From Linnemannia hyalina (Eukaryota; Mortierellomycota; Mortierellomycetes; Mortierellales; Mortierellaceae), in the NCBI GenBank assembly GCA_019671135.1, contig JAHRHY010000019.1, positions 1,154,501 through 1,218,500 of the forward strand: a DNA stretch of 64,000 nt. Reading direction: 5' to 3'. The notes under the pieces were generated by a model. It saw nothing but the letters and a program-made list of their open reading frames with translations. It was not told the DNA's origin and did not search any database. Made by a program: the position numbers and the translations under genes. This document shows, in pieces, positions 35,601 through 47,408 of this stretch (position 1 is the first letter of the stretch; each line of letters begins with the position of its first letter).

Positions 35601-36797
35601 ACTGAACCCCTGGACCTGAATGTGATTCGCGGCATGACAGGATTTGAGTTTGGATCGGAGCAGGAGATTGAGCAGAGATTGTTGTCGATCATCCGGAGCG
35701 AATCGTACCAGCTGGCGGCCAGGAACTGGCATGCACTCAACATGTCTGTCAGCGGCACACTCTCGCACAAGAAGAAGATGCAGAGCTTTGCAGCACGAGA
35801 GGCTGAGCTTCAGATACCCTTGACGACACCCTTGACGTCGATCTATCATCTTGTCCGAGAGAAGCAGGCACGCGAAGCAATGCAGCGCATGTCAGCCCAG
35901 GGACTCTCGCCCGGCGTTCAGAATGGAAATGGATCTATGATGGACGGCTCAACTTCCCACCAGTATTCTCAATCGACAATGATGCACCCGCAACAACAGC
36001 TCCAGCAACAGGCGTCGACGTCGCATGCTCAGGCACAGTCGCTTCACCGCCAGAGCATGAGCCATATGTCGAACGACCCACGAGCAGGATTGGAAGGCCA
36101 GAGCGACCGCCACAGCACTCATGGCAACAGCAACACCATGGGACCTAGCAGTGCGATGGCATCGGCGCGATCGACGCTGAGTGGATTTGCTTCGTTTGGA
36201 CGAAAGAGTCTTCGACCCCGGGCTCGATCGGTTGCTGGAGACTTGTTGCGGTCCAACACGACAGGACATGCCAGTGGCAGCAACGCCAACACAAACACTG
36301 GCAACAACAACAATACCTCGACACAAAACGGAAGTAGTAATGGCAACGGCCATGGACATGGAAACGGATCTCTGCATGGCCCCAGTCGAGAGGGGTCGAT
36401 CAAGAGCAGCAAGGGCTCAGAGCGTGGCCTGGGTCAGTCGGCAGCGGCCCATGCGGCTCGTTCTCTGTTTGGCAGTGTGAGGGAGTCGAGTGGAGGAGTG
36501 CTTCGACGACTGAGCCTTGTGTTTAACCATGGAGACCGTGACAAGGAGAAGGAGAAGGAGAAGGACAAGAACCGCGACCACCAAGGCGGTGATGGCCGAA
36601 ACCAGCCTCGGGAGCCGACGCATGTGCGCCATCATTCGACGAAGCTTGAGCGAGCCACGACGTCGCCTAGACCGTTCAGCTTCGGCCGGCCGCAGTCGAT
36701 GCGTGCTCGGCCGATCTCGATGGCCGAGTCCCTTGACCGACCCCTGCCACCGATGCCCAAGGAGCACTATGAACCGTCGTTCACCTCTATCCCCTAA
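32690..36797 (+). CDS. Kin1/PAR-1 (MARK) family serine/threonine kinase
   Basis: Four exons (32690-33850, 34590-34878, 35000-35335, 35461-36797) give 1040 residues. The long N-terminus is Ser/Thr/Gln/His-rich. The kinase domain spans ~362-624: glycine loop Gly369-Gly371-Gly374, Lys391 in VAIK, Asp495 in HRDLK, DFG at 513-515 and Ala537-Pro538-Glu539. The insert between VAIK and helix C ([18 protein letters not shown]) and REASI are typical of Kin1. Thr528 in LSTFCGS is the position activated by LKB1/Elm1-type kinases. Kin1 kinases control polarity, septation and exocytosis at the cell cortex. The C-terminus is low complexity, and no KA1 domain is visible. Intron 1 is 739 nt and separates the glycine loop from the catalytic lysine. 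Confidence 0.9.
33918..33936. repeat. poly(G) tract in kinase intron 1
   Basis: Nineteen G in a row lie within the 739-nt first intron of the kinase gene. Confidence 0.85.
34045..34072. repeat. (CAA)n tract in kinase intron 1
   Basis: About nine CAA triplets lie in the first intron of the kinase. They would read as poly-Gln or poly-Asn in some frames, but flanking stops and the intron position argue that they are non-coding. Confidence 0.8.
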
Positions 36798-37595
36798 GTC
36801 ACTTTATTTATTTTCTCTACTCGTTAATTTTCCCTTCCGCCTAGTACTTTACTCCTTTTCCTTTCCCTCGTTGACCATTTTTGAGGTTGATTGACTCTAT
36901 TTGTTGTTTTTCTCTATCTCTTCCTCCATTGTTGAAGAAGAGCCAGGCCAAACAGCAAAGAAGCAACCCCTCTCAAGAAATAGTAGCCTCTTCGTTCCAT
37001 CCAAAAAGAATATCCTTCACGCACACAAACAAGCACACTCACATCAAAACAAAAAGACGATCTAATAAAATCATGCCCCCTCCCTCGTACGAATACAAAG
37101 CATGCGACTGGTGTCAATGCAGGATGAGGACGACCATGGGAGGCAGATAGATAGGGATAGTAACCTTGTCCATGTCCATGTCTATGGTCTTTGACTTTGT
37201 TGTTTATTATTGCCTACTCCAACGTGGATTGGACCTAAGGGAGTACGGAGGTGACTCCGGCAGCAAAGCTGCGGCGTATCATATCGGAACAGAGCAGTGA
37301 GAGAGAGTGAGAGTCGTGTTCTCCCGGCCAATCATTTGTCAGAATTCGATTCTTGTGTGTTTTTGCGAAAGAAAAAAAAAAAAAAAGAGTGAGAAGAAAA
37401 AGGCGAAGGGAAGAGATCATCCTGCTTTTCTCTTAACCCTTTCACTCTCAATCCCCCTCACCTACTCCTATTCGATAGCACTCTTTTTCAACACGCCGTA
37501 TATTCTTCTTCTCATTGTCGCCAGTAATATCAAAAGAAATAGCACCATCACTCCCACCTGGGCCCACGTTCAATACTATAACGAGATCAAGCACA
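36798..37595. promoter_or_regulatory. intergenic region between kinase and Hel2 genes
   Basis: This holds the kinase 3' UTR and the Hel2 promoter. It includes an A/C-rich stretch (36940-37070) that looks like a leader and precedes a 25-codon Cys-containing ORF at 37073. A second pyrimidine tract near 37420-37500 lies closer to the Hel2 start. Confidence 0.45.
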
Positions 37596-40500
37596 ATGGA
37601 TCCTGTTGCCGTTTCCTCCTCCGCTGCCTCTGCTGATTCTACCTCGGCCAACACCATCACCAATAATAACAGCAGCAACGGAACTGGTCGCAAGGGACAA
37701 CCCCCCAAACGTGGCGGTGTTCGTAACAACAACCAACAAAAAGGCTCCCAGTCAGACTCAGCAACAGCTCCTAAGCCTAAACGTCAGGATGGTCGCAACA
37801 AGAAGGACAAGGATTCCACAGCTGCTGGATCTGCTCCCAACCCAAGAGCACCCAGGACCATTGCTGCCACAGACCCGATCGATCTCCAGGCGGGCAGGGA
37901 GGCCTCTGCCGATGCTGAGAACAGCGCCACTACAATAACTACTACTACTCCTCCTCCTGTTGCTGAGGATGGTGCTGAACACTCGTGCTTCATCTGCACA
38001 GAGAATATTGTCATCTTTGCCGTCTCTGACTGTAACCATCGCACCTGCCATCTCTGCTCCCTCCGACTGCGCGCCCTCTACAAGACCAAGAACTGCGCTT
38101 ACTGCAAGGTAACCATTGAAACACGTTTTGCTTACAAAAACGTTCATTGAAAAAAAAAAAAAAATAGTCGATCGAAAAGACGAGAAGAGAAGTATACTGG
38201 TGACTAATCAACACTTGTTATGTTTACTATTACCTTTCCACATCTCATGGATGGACCAGGCTGATCAAGGAGTGATGATCTTTACGAGACACCCAGAAAA
38301 GTCTTTCCAGGACTACAACTTGAAGTCGATGGCATACTATGATCGCAAGCTGAACATCTACTTTGAGGATCAGGAGATGTACGAGGACACGATGGTCTTG
38401 TTGAGGTTCAACTGCCCCGATCCCACCTGTGAAGTCGCTTGCCCCGAGGGTTGGAACCAGCTCAAGTCTCACGTCAAGAAGGTCCACAAACTAATGCTCT
38501 GGTAAGCAACCTTTTTTTTTCCCCTGATATTCTCAACCGCGTTGCTTCATCCATTCGATATCATCACTAACCATTGATATCTCCTCTTGTTATCGGGACG
38601 CGTCTTAAAACAGTGACCTGTGTGTCCGCCACAAGAAAGTGTTTGCCCACGAACACAACCTGATGACAGCCTCACAACTGATGAAGCACTTCAGGAGCGG
38701 CGACTCTGGACAGGCCAACCAAAACTCGGCCGAGCCCTCAGGCTTCAGGGGCCATCCCGAGTGCGGCTTCTGCAAGGAAAGCTTCTACGGCGACGATGAG
38801 TTGTTTGAACATTGCAAGAAGAACCACGAACAGTGCTTCCTTTGTCTCCGACGGAATGTCCGCCACCAATACTATGACAAGTATCTCGACCTTGTAAGTT
38901 GTCTTCCACTGCTTTTAACTCCTTATTCACAGGGTAGCTTGTTCTCACTCTTATCAATGCCAACACTAACAATGCCCGTTGTTTCTACATGTCCATGATA
39001 TACATAGGAGCGGCATTTGCATTCAGAGCATTACGCGTGTATGGACCCAGAATGCTTGGAGAAAAAGTTTGTGGTGTTTGATTCCGATCTGGACCTGAAG
39101 GGCCACGAGGCCGAGATGCATCCCAACACGACACACGGCCAGAGAACCCGGCTTCGGGACGCCAGAAAGATCGACATCAGCTTCAACTATCAGTCTGCTA
39201 GCGAGAACTCGAACGCTCGTCGTGGTGGTCGTAACAACAACAATAACAACAACAACCGCCAACAAGGCCGCAACAGCAACCGGGAACCAGAAGTCCCAGC
39301 ACAGCCTCAGCTCACACCCCACCAGATCCAGCAGATTGCGCTTCAGCAGCAGATGGCAGAGGAGCACGAAAGACGTCAAAACAGCGAGAATGCTGATGCT
39401 GCTCGTGAAGGTCTTGCAGATCTCTCCCTCGACTCAGTACCTCAGCAAAAATCAATGCTGCGGACGCGACCACCAGCAGGCTTTGGTACTACTTTGTCCG
39501 AGCCCGCGCCTATCCGCCCTCAGAGCTCGTCGACCTCTGCCGCAGCCCGTGTTGCCGCTAACATCCAGCGGACATCTAGCCCCATGCGCGTCAACTCTCC
39601 TGTTGTCGTCTCGCAGTCCAGCTCGGACTGGCCTGCTGTCACTGGAGCTGGTTCTGCCGCTGTCAACACGCCATCTCTCCGTCCCAAATCCTCTGCCACC
39701 GCCACAGGTGGTGGCCCTGTGTCGACTGATACCTTGAGCAAGCACAGCGCATTGCAGGAGCGTGTCCAACAGTATCTTCAAGGAACAAGTGGATCATTAT
39801 CCCAGTTCAGGACATTAACAACACAATACCGCAACTCGCAGATACCAGGCAACCAATATGTCGCATCGCTGTCGTCCTTGTTTGGGAATGATATAGACAA
39901 GACTGGCAAGGTGATCCAGGGTCTGTACGATGTCTTGGACTCTGAAAGCAAGAAGGCCGAGATCATGCGTGTCTGGCGTGACCATAAGACTGTGCAGAGC
40001 CAGTTCCCCTCGTTGGAATCGACCTCTTCCCCTACAATGGCGGACATTGCGACGCCATCGACCCGCCGAGTCCTGGTGATCAAGTCGTCTGGAACGACCC
40101 GCGGTGGTCTCGGTCATGCGAAGCCCAAGTCCACGAGTACATGGGATCGCGCCGCCGCAGCAGCGGCCTCGTCGTCATCACCCAACAGGACAAACTCGCC
40201 AGGAGGGTTCCGGTCAACGGCAACCCCTGTGTTTTACCCGACCCCGCAGTTGAACTCGTCGTCGGCCTCTGTCTGGACGACTCCTCAAGCCTCGGATGAT
40301 ACCTACACCGAGCCAGTGTTCACCCCTGTGGCCAGCAAGAGTACCAGCTCTAGCCAACGCAATGCCAACAGTAACAGTAGCAGTAACCTTGCTGGATTGG
40401 GAGGATCAGCATCGTGGGCAGGAATCCCCCAGACGACCACCTCGAGCTCGTCAGCTCCCCAGTTCCGCCCCTCGACTGGCAACTATGGTCGCCCCGTTGC

Positions 40501-40729
40501 AGCAGCTGATCAGTTCCCCTCGCTTGTCAGCCAGGCCCCTGTTGGCCTCAAGCCTTCGTTCGGTTTGTTGCCGATGAAGAAGAGCCGCAGCCAGACTGGG
40601 CAGGACGAGCCTAATGGGTGGGTGAGCGGCTGGAACAACCTGACGGCGGCGGCGGACCAAGAGGAGGAGGAGTCTTCGACGGGCAAGAAGAAGAAGAACA
40701 AGAAGAAGATTCTCTTCCATGTCGGTTAA
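37596..40729 (+). CDS. Hel2/ZNF598-type RING and zinc-finger E3 ubiquitin ligase
   Basis: Four exons (37596-38108, 38260-38501, 38614-38893, 39008-40729) give 918 residues. A basic, Asn/Gln-rich N-terminus leads to a RING at residues 131-170 (CFIC, CNHRTCHLC, CAYC). It is followed by the family's zinc-finger array: CPDPTC in exon 2, CDLCVRHKK at 252, CGFCKESF at 302 and CFLCLR at 326. The ERHLHSEHYACMDPEC stretch lies at 346-361. The C-terminus is low complexity and ends in a Lys-rich tail. Hel2/ZNF598 detects collided ribosomes in the cytoplasm and ubiquitinates small-subunit proteins, starting ribosome-associated quality control. The start is the first ATG of the frame. It lies on the same strand as the kinase, 0.8 kb downstream. 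Confidence 0.93.
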
Positions 40730-41770
40730 GTCTTTGTGAGTCATCTTTCGTCTCTACTGACAGACTGACTGATGGAGGGACAGACAAGGTTCCCTATTCA
40801 ACAAACTCTGGCAGTTTGGTCAACCTGACTTGTCAAGTAGTCATCTTTTTATTCTTCTGTGCTAGTGTATGCAGTTACCTTTCTTGTTTGTTCCTTCCTG
40901 CCAAAAGCACATCCGTTATCCATCAACCACATTTTTTTCAGAAACTTTTCTGCTTCATAAAAATAAACAATAGCTGCAACAACTACATGCAAACCAAGCG
41001 GACCATTGGGACCTGAAGTGTCATGACACATAGATGATTATATCGACTATTGTTGTTGTAAATTGGCGACTATTGATTGCATGTTGCTTTTTTCGTTGTC
41101 TTTTTTTCTCTCTGTTCTCTCTGTGCAAAAGTGGTGCCAGTTAGATGTAATATCTTATCTCGGATGCATGCATACAGCTTGTACATAAATACTTTTTCTC
41201 TCTCAGCAGAACGGAAGTAAAAATAACGAAAGAACTTTTTGAGCCGTTGAAGTAAACAAGAATCGTCATACCTCTTGTTCTTGTTGTTGTTGTTGTTGTT
41301 GTTAATGATGATGTTTGCCGCCAAAAAGGCCGTTTATTACACAACTGTTTCATTACCGGATGGTCGATGTATGTCACCATTCCTGTGGGCGAAGTTATGC
41401 AGTATGGACGTTTTCGATACCCAGCATCCATTCATTAAAGGACAATTGACAAGTTCACAGGAAAGATAATTAAAAAGAGAAGTAGTGTTTGGTTTTTATT
41501 TTTTGAAGGATTTTTTTTATTTTTTTTTCTTGGTTGCTTGATTGTGGCAGTTGTTGGTTAGGGGGGTAAGGTCACAGCAAGTCAATGTCGGGTTGGTTTT
41601 TTTGTGTGTTTTGGTACATATGTTTTTACAAGTGTTTTTGTGCTTTTTTTTTTTTTAGGGAAAGAAGAACTTATTCGTAGTTATTCATGAAAAGTCATCA
41701 AAAAAAAAGAGGAAGAAATGGATAGGTTGTATCCGAAGAAGGGGCGGAGGATGGTGGTTTTTGATAAGAC
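40730..41770. other. convergent intergenic region, no gene seen
   Basis: This 1-kb stretch lies between the convergent Hel2 and Ser/Gln-rich protein genes. It is A/T-rich with T runs at ~41510-41530 and ~41645-41659 and a TTG repeat at ~41280-41303. I see no gene. Confidence 0.5.
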
Positions 41771-42901
41771 TCAATAGGGAGAAAAACGACGAGAATAAAG
41801 GTTGGTAGACGTGGTGGAGGCGCAGGCGGCGGCAGGAGCAGAGCCCGAAGCAGCAATGGAAGAGGAGGATAAAGGAGACGAGGTGGATAAGGGAAGGGTC
41901 ATGTCGATCCCTGTTATCAAGGAGGCCGCAGCGATGTTTTCGAGGGTAGTCATGTTGACGCTGCCACGCCAGGAGGAAAAGGCGTTATTGTTGTTGTTGT
42001 CGATAATGCTGGGTACGGAGGTCCCTACGGTTACGGGCTGGAGCTGCTGGAGCTGCTTGCGCTGTTGCTGCTGCTGTTGCTGTTGGATGCGCTGCTGGTA
42101 ATGAATAGTAGGTTGGATTCGCTGATGCTGTTGCTGCGGCGAAATTGAGGAGGAGGAGGAGGAGGAGGAGGAAGAGGAAGAGCCAGGGGTCCGGAGTTGA
42201 GTGGACTTTCTGGAGGTCGTAGCCGAAGACTTTTGAGCAAACTCGACCAACTTTGATTTGGCCTTTTGTCTCATCTCCTCGTCGCGGATAAGCAAGAACG
42301 CCAGGATACGGCGCTTGGACTGGTCCCAGTTGGAGGTGACAGCACGGAAGAGGGCCTTGCAGTCGGTCGAGGACCAGTCGGCGCCGATCCAGCGGAGGAC
42401 ATTGGCGACGTCGACGAGAGGGTATTCGAGGCAGAGGGGGCGGAGGCGGAGGGAGATGTAGTCGAGGTTGGTTGGGTTGTGGATCCAGGTCAGGAAGCAG
42501 GTGCCGTGGCTGGCGTCCATGGCCTGGAGGGCGGCGGTGATGGAGTGGGTGGTGGTCGACTCCTTGGTGATACTGGTGGTGGGAGCAGTAGAAGTTGTGG
42601 TGGTAATTGAAGAAGTGGATTGGGTATCGAGGAGGGAGGGCTTAGCGGAGGTGGGGGAGACGGGGGAGAGGTTGTCGCCGTTGTTGAGGAGGTGGAGGTG
42701 CTGCTGAAGGGACTGGGCCTGGATAGAGGCCAAGGTGCGGTACTTGTTGTTCTTAATTGGGGTGGACACTGTCGCTGGCTCAAAGTGGAGCCAGGACAGG
42801 GCCTGTTCGTTGGCAGTGGAAGAGGTGTTGTTCTGGTGGGCGAGAGTGTTGGTGTGGCAGTAGAAGGTGTCGAGAGGAACGGAGGAGGAGATCAAAGTCA
42901 T
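41771..42901 (-). CDS. unrecognised Ser/Gln-rich protein with helical central region
   Basis: This is a single exon of 376 residues that I do not recognise. Low-complexity ends flank a plausible globular part at residues ~122-225. That part includes ALQAMDASHG, WIHNPTNLDY, DVANVLRWIGADWSS, KALFRAVTSNWDQSKRR and a charged helix ending in KLVEFAQK. A poly-Ser run near residue 240 and a poly-Gln run near residue 275 follow. No signal peptide, membrane segment or catalytic motif is visible. The central part is the only stretch with the hydrophobic periodicity of a folded domain, so it is the part to compare across fungi. The ATG at 42901 opens the frame, and a pyrimidine-type leader on its strand supports it. 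It is divergent from the 16-kb non-coding region. Confidence 0.65.
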   Translation of the reverse strand: MTLISSSVPLDTFYCHTNTLAHQNNTSSTANEQALSWLHFEPATVSTPIKNNKYRTLASIQAQSLQQHLHLLNNGDNLSPVSPTSAKPSLLDTQSTSSITTTTSTAPTTSITKESTTTHSITAALQAMDASHGTCFLTWIHNPTNLDYISLRLRPLCLEYPLVDVANVLRWIGADWSSTDCKALFRAVTSNWDQSKRRILAFLLIRDEEMRQKAKSKLVEFAQKSSATTSRKSTQLRTPGSSSSSSSSSSSSISPQQQHQRIQPTIHYQQRIQQQQQQQQRKQLQQLQPVTVGTSVPSIIDNNNNNAFSSWRGSVNMTTLENIAAASLITGIDMTLPLSTSSPLSSSSIAASGSAPAAACASTTSTNLYSRRFSPY

Positions 42902-45900
42902 CTTGAATAGATTAGATTGCTGTAAGTGTGGGGTTGGTTAAGTGAAGATGTGTGGTTTTGTAAAAGTCAAGAGAGAAGTTGATGATGGAAGGGAAAAGAA
43001 GTGAAGAGAGGGCATGTCTTTTATTTTTATGGGATGGACAAGCCGGGCGGGGGCTGACGGCTGACTGTGGCTGACTGGAGTGACTGGACGGGATGGGAGC
43101 ACGCAGCACGCAGCACGCAGTAAGTGGGAGTAAGAGGAAAAAAATTATGACTCTTTTTTTTTGCTCCTCTGTCGTGCTGTGTCACACTCTTGTAACCCCT
43201 CCAGTCTCAGTGAGATAGACACAACCAGTGCAACCAGCATACATCCACGCTCATTCACACGCCATCCGCACCGCACATTCACACTATTCCTCAGGGTGGT
43301 GTCATCATCCTCACAGTGAGTTCACATCATATATCGATACACTTACTCACGAGAAGAGAAACGGGATACCAAGAGAATACCACCAGAACGAATCACATGA
43401 CCTATCCGACAAGAGATAATCAACGCACGCCTTCTGATTCGTCAACTTTGTCGTCGAATTGAGTTGTGTGAACATCGAAGAACAAAAATGACTCAACCCT
43501 CTCCTCTCACTCACTTCGCTCATTTCTGCTGCCTCCTTTTTTTGTTGACTCGACGTCAAGACTCCCTTCTTTCATCATGACTGACCGACTGTGGCTGACT
43601 GACTTGACTGACAAGAAGAAGGAGGCTTATCATATCAAAACACACCATCTTGTTCATAAATGATCAACTCACCGCCACCTAGTGGCGCATTCTTCTTTTT
43701 TCTTTTCTTTTCTATACTCCATCCCCATATCATATCATACACATGCACTCAACGTCTTTTTTTTTTTTTTTCCTATGGATTGCCTATCGCATCAACCATT
43801 AAACACACCCCGTCGTTTTTTTTCGGACTGAGACAAGGTCAGCTGGGCAAGATGGAAAAAGAAAGGGTGTGCATATGACAGATATCCAACTTCACTTTCT
43901 GACAACTAGTTACTAGAGACGCAGCACCAGGAGGAGAGTCATGGGAACCCGTGGTTTGGTTACGGCATGAGATTAACCAGACAGGAGGGAGAGGGAGAAT
44001 GGGGAAGGAAGGCTCTCATTGACTGATACGAACGACTAGGATGACACAATTCTACACAACTAGGGGCGACGGACACTAGATACTGCACATGAGTAACATG
44101 CAGGAGTGGAAGGCGGATAGAAATCCCCTGCTGTTACGGATAGATGGACTGCCCATCATCAGGCTCATCCTACCGTCTACACGACACGACAAACAACTCC
44201 TGTAACAGTGGATGGATGGTGACAGTCTACCCCGCGATTGCCCATCGGGCTCATCCTTTCCATTCCCCATCCTTGATTTATACTGTCCAAGGGGATCAAA
44301 AGCCAACCACTCTATCCTATGATTCGCACTCTATTGTGTGTGTAGATAGGGGTGAGCATTCACAAATGCAATAATGGATGAACGGACGGATGGACGACTA
44401 GAAGGCATCGACGAATCGACTTTTTTGATACCCGACACGCGAAAGGGATGGAAACATAGAAGATACAAGTATATGGATACATGGCGAAACACGGATCAAA
44501 TCACACCATGGCATTGACCACATGTGGTGCCAGGACTCTTTTTTACTGTTGCCGTTTGTTGTCTATTTGTTTATCGTTGTTGTTCTGTGTTGTTGATCTC
44601 TTGCTGGGTACGTATGAATGCGACCATTGGCGCCATTGAATGGTAGCAAAGGCAACAACAAACAGCGATGTGAAGAACGATTTGTCGATAGAAATGAAAC
44701 GCAATATGTATGCCGACGAGATATGAACGGCAAGCACAAATAGAAGCAAGGAAACAATCATACATGGCGTGCACACAGGAGCAGAATAAAAAAACGCGCC
44801 CTTGTCAATCTTAGAATCGATGACTAGCAATAGCAACCTTGACTATCGTTACGATAAATGACTTGCAACCAGCTTTCACTCCCCTCACTCTCTGTCTTGT
44901 CCTAAATTGCCAACTTTGTCTGTTGTCACCCCCTCGTTGTTGCTCATTCTCCATCCCGCTCTCTCTGTCTGTTTCTCTCTCTCTCTCTCTCTCCTTGGAA
45001 TTTGAATTTCGGGCCTCTCCGTCTCTTTGAGTCAACTAGCTGTTGCTGTACGGACCCACCCCCTTGCGTTTCTAACGCCGTACCACTTCCTATCCCCTCT
45101 TTGCACTTTCTCACTCTTTGATCCTATCCTTTTGTGCTGTCACGGTCAGGTTCCCTCACCCCTTTGCCTCGATCAAAATACTCTTTCGCTCCAACCGCCA
45201 ACCTGCATAAGCGAATGAGAAGGTCAGGATATTGGACTCACTCGTCCGCCTGTCGCGAGGAATGGAGCCCAGTAAGAAAAAGAAAGTAACTTTATATCAA
45301 ACAGACAATTGTACAACAACAAAGCGCGCAGCAACAGCGTCCTTTCCCTTTCCTTCGCCCGCCTCACCTTTACCTTTTTTGTTTGTTTGTTTTCCCTTGG
45401 CATTTGTTTTGTTGCTTGGCCAGGGAATATTGAAATGACCGGGTATACACACATACACCGGACATTACCATCAGGTTCCCCACCCTCACCGTTTTCTCGC
45501 GCAATGGGCTGATTGACACCAGATCCAGTATCATGGAACCAGTGCAAAAGAACCGCCAAACAGAAATCTGCTTGAAGAGAAATAAAACGCCAGACGGCGA
45601 TCCTAAAACAAAAAAGGTACCTATGCTATGGACACTGTACTCTTCAAAACGCCAAAACCTATGTACCCATCATCAAGATTCAAGCGAGGGGTGAGAGAAA
45701 GGGAACGAAAAGGTCATGGTGGTTGCTTTTTGTTTTTGCTTGATTCATCTTGAAACGGGTCGGTGCACATAAACAAGGTATACACACACTCTTTCTCTGG
45801 CACTGTCCCTCTCAAATGCACGCAGATGGATAAATGCATAGACATGCATTCGATGGATTCGAATCAAACCACCTCCAGGGTGCTCCCTTCAACCAACCAA

Positions 45901-47000
45901 CCCCTGGCGCCCTGAAGAAAGAAGTCTCATGAAGAATGGAGGAGTAAAACCAAAAAAAAAAAGAACCCAACGTGTTATGTTGCTCCATTTCATCCCATCT
46001 CTTATAGCTTTGGGAGAGCGGCTCGGGTGCCTCAGTTCCCAGGCCTAGCTTTTTCAAGTACGGAAGAAGAACGAATAGATAGAGCAAATTGGTCTGTGTG
46101 CGATGCATGAGAGGTTGTTTTTCTGTCTCTCGCATGTTTCTCCTTTCTCCTATGCAATAAGAAAAAAATATGAGGTACGCGCCCGTCGACCTGTCTGTTT
46201 GTGTGCGTGGGGGGGATGAGGAGGCAGAGAGGTTGTTGCCGAAGAGGATGATGGTGTTGGTGGTGGTTGTGTTTGTGTAAAGGACATAGACCCCAACTGT
46301 CTCATCTATTCATGCGAATGGATGGATATACGACACACCGTCCTCCCCCCCTTCTTGCATGGATGGATGGACGGACTGAAGTGGGTGTAGAATACAATCT
46401 CTCTCCATCTAAGGTCGGACAGAGAAAAGTGGAACGCAGGAAAGGCATGAATGAATGAAAGAAGGGGCAAAGAATAGGAAAAAAATGGAAGGGGAAGCAC
46501 AAACTCAGTCTAAAACCAAGCATTCGACCATGGACCATATACAAACAGGACAAACACAAACAAACAAGGTTCTGTCTTTCAATGCTCATGGTCATATTTT
46601 TATTATTTTTTCAATCCAAACGAGAGAATGGAAGGGAAAAAGGCGCGACATGGTCATGCAAGTCCGCCCGGGCGATGCAGCAATCCAATGGATTCCCAGT
46701 TCTCATGCGTTATAGCCTTTTTTTTATTTATTTTTCTTCTCTAAAATCAATTATCAATAAAAACAAAACAGGCTGAAGAGAAAAAAGGGGGATGAGGATG
46801 GAGATGATCTGAGGCGGAGAAGGAGAGGAGGATAAGAGAGCATAGGAGAAAAGGAAAGGAGAAGGGAGAGGCAAGGAGACGAGAGAGGGGACGGCGACAC
46901 CTAACACTTTTTTGTTTATTGAGAATACACATGTTCGCATTCGAAGGTTCAATCGGCAGAGAACAATGAAACAGAAGAAACGAGAGAGCAGCTTCTCGCC
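42902..47000. promoter_or_regulatory. gene desert part 1, promoter-proximal to the Ser/Gln-rich gene
   Basis: I find no supportable ORF or RNA gene. The first 700 nt hold clusters of TGACTG-type motifs, including the 15-mer GACTGTGGCTGACTG at 43063 and again at 43587. A tandem GCACGCA repeat lies near 43099-43120. A + strand T run and A/C-rich leader-like stretch at 43150-43315 ends in a CA|GTGAGT donor. Pyrimidine-rich + strand tracts recur near 44930-45220, and a purine tract lies at 46780-46880. Confidence 0.45.
43063..43601 (+). repeat. TGACTG-rich motif cluster with 15-nt direct repeat
   Basis: GACTGTGGCTGACTG occurs at 43063-43077 and exactly again at 43587-43601. Both copies sit among further TGACT and CTGAC words. 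The TGACT core resembles bZIP (Gcn4/AP-1) half sites. Between them, near 43550, is CGACGTCA, a CRE-like word. Binding is not shown. Confidence 0.5.
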
Positions 47001-47381
47001 TGTTTACTTCTCGTTCCGTACGCATTACTCGCATCTCAATCGGTTGTGCACAATCGACAGGCAAGCACGTCGACGATCCTCTGCAACTTGAGTCCTTGCT
47101 GCTTTTCTTTTTCTTTTCCTGCGTTTGCTGTATCTTTTTTTTTTTGCATTCTGTAATGCTATTATCGAGTAGGCGAAAGGAAGAAAAAAGAAAGCAGGGC
47201 TCAGGTCAACAAAGAAAAAGCCGGAGAAGAGAGGAAGGGACAAGGAGGAGGGAGCAGAGAGACGGAGAATGGTGGGGGGTAAGAGATGGGATGACTATTG
47301 CCTGTCATTTCGCATAGCATTTGTAAATAGCGCAAACGTCCTTGTGCTTCCCGTCCCTTCTTTTGGCCATTTGTGGTTCCG

Positions 47382-47408
47382 TTTTTTTTTTTTTTTTTTT
47401 TTTTTTTT
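47382..47408. repeat. poly(T) tract, 27 nt
   Basis: An uninterrupted T run on the + strand. No flanking target-site duplication was visible, so I do not call it a retroelement tail. Confidence 0.85.

Noticed and set aside
37400..37595. In-frame extension of Hel2 upstream of 37596
   Set aside because: There is no ATG in frame, and the sequence is promoter and leader-like. The basic N-terminus from 37596 fits the family.
44131..44255. Two imperfect copies of a stretch with TGCCCATC and GGCTCATCC
   Set aside because: The similarity is patchy and short. I could not define unit borders, so it is not called as a repeat.
45800..45920. GATTCGAATCC on the minus strand, like a tRNA B box
   Set aside because: No matching T stem, acceptor stem or A box at the right distance could be found.
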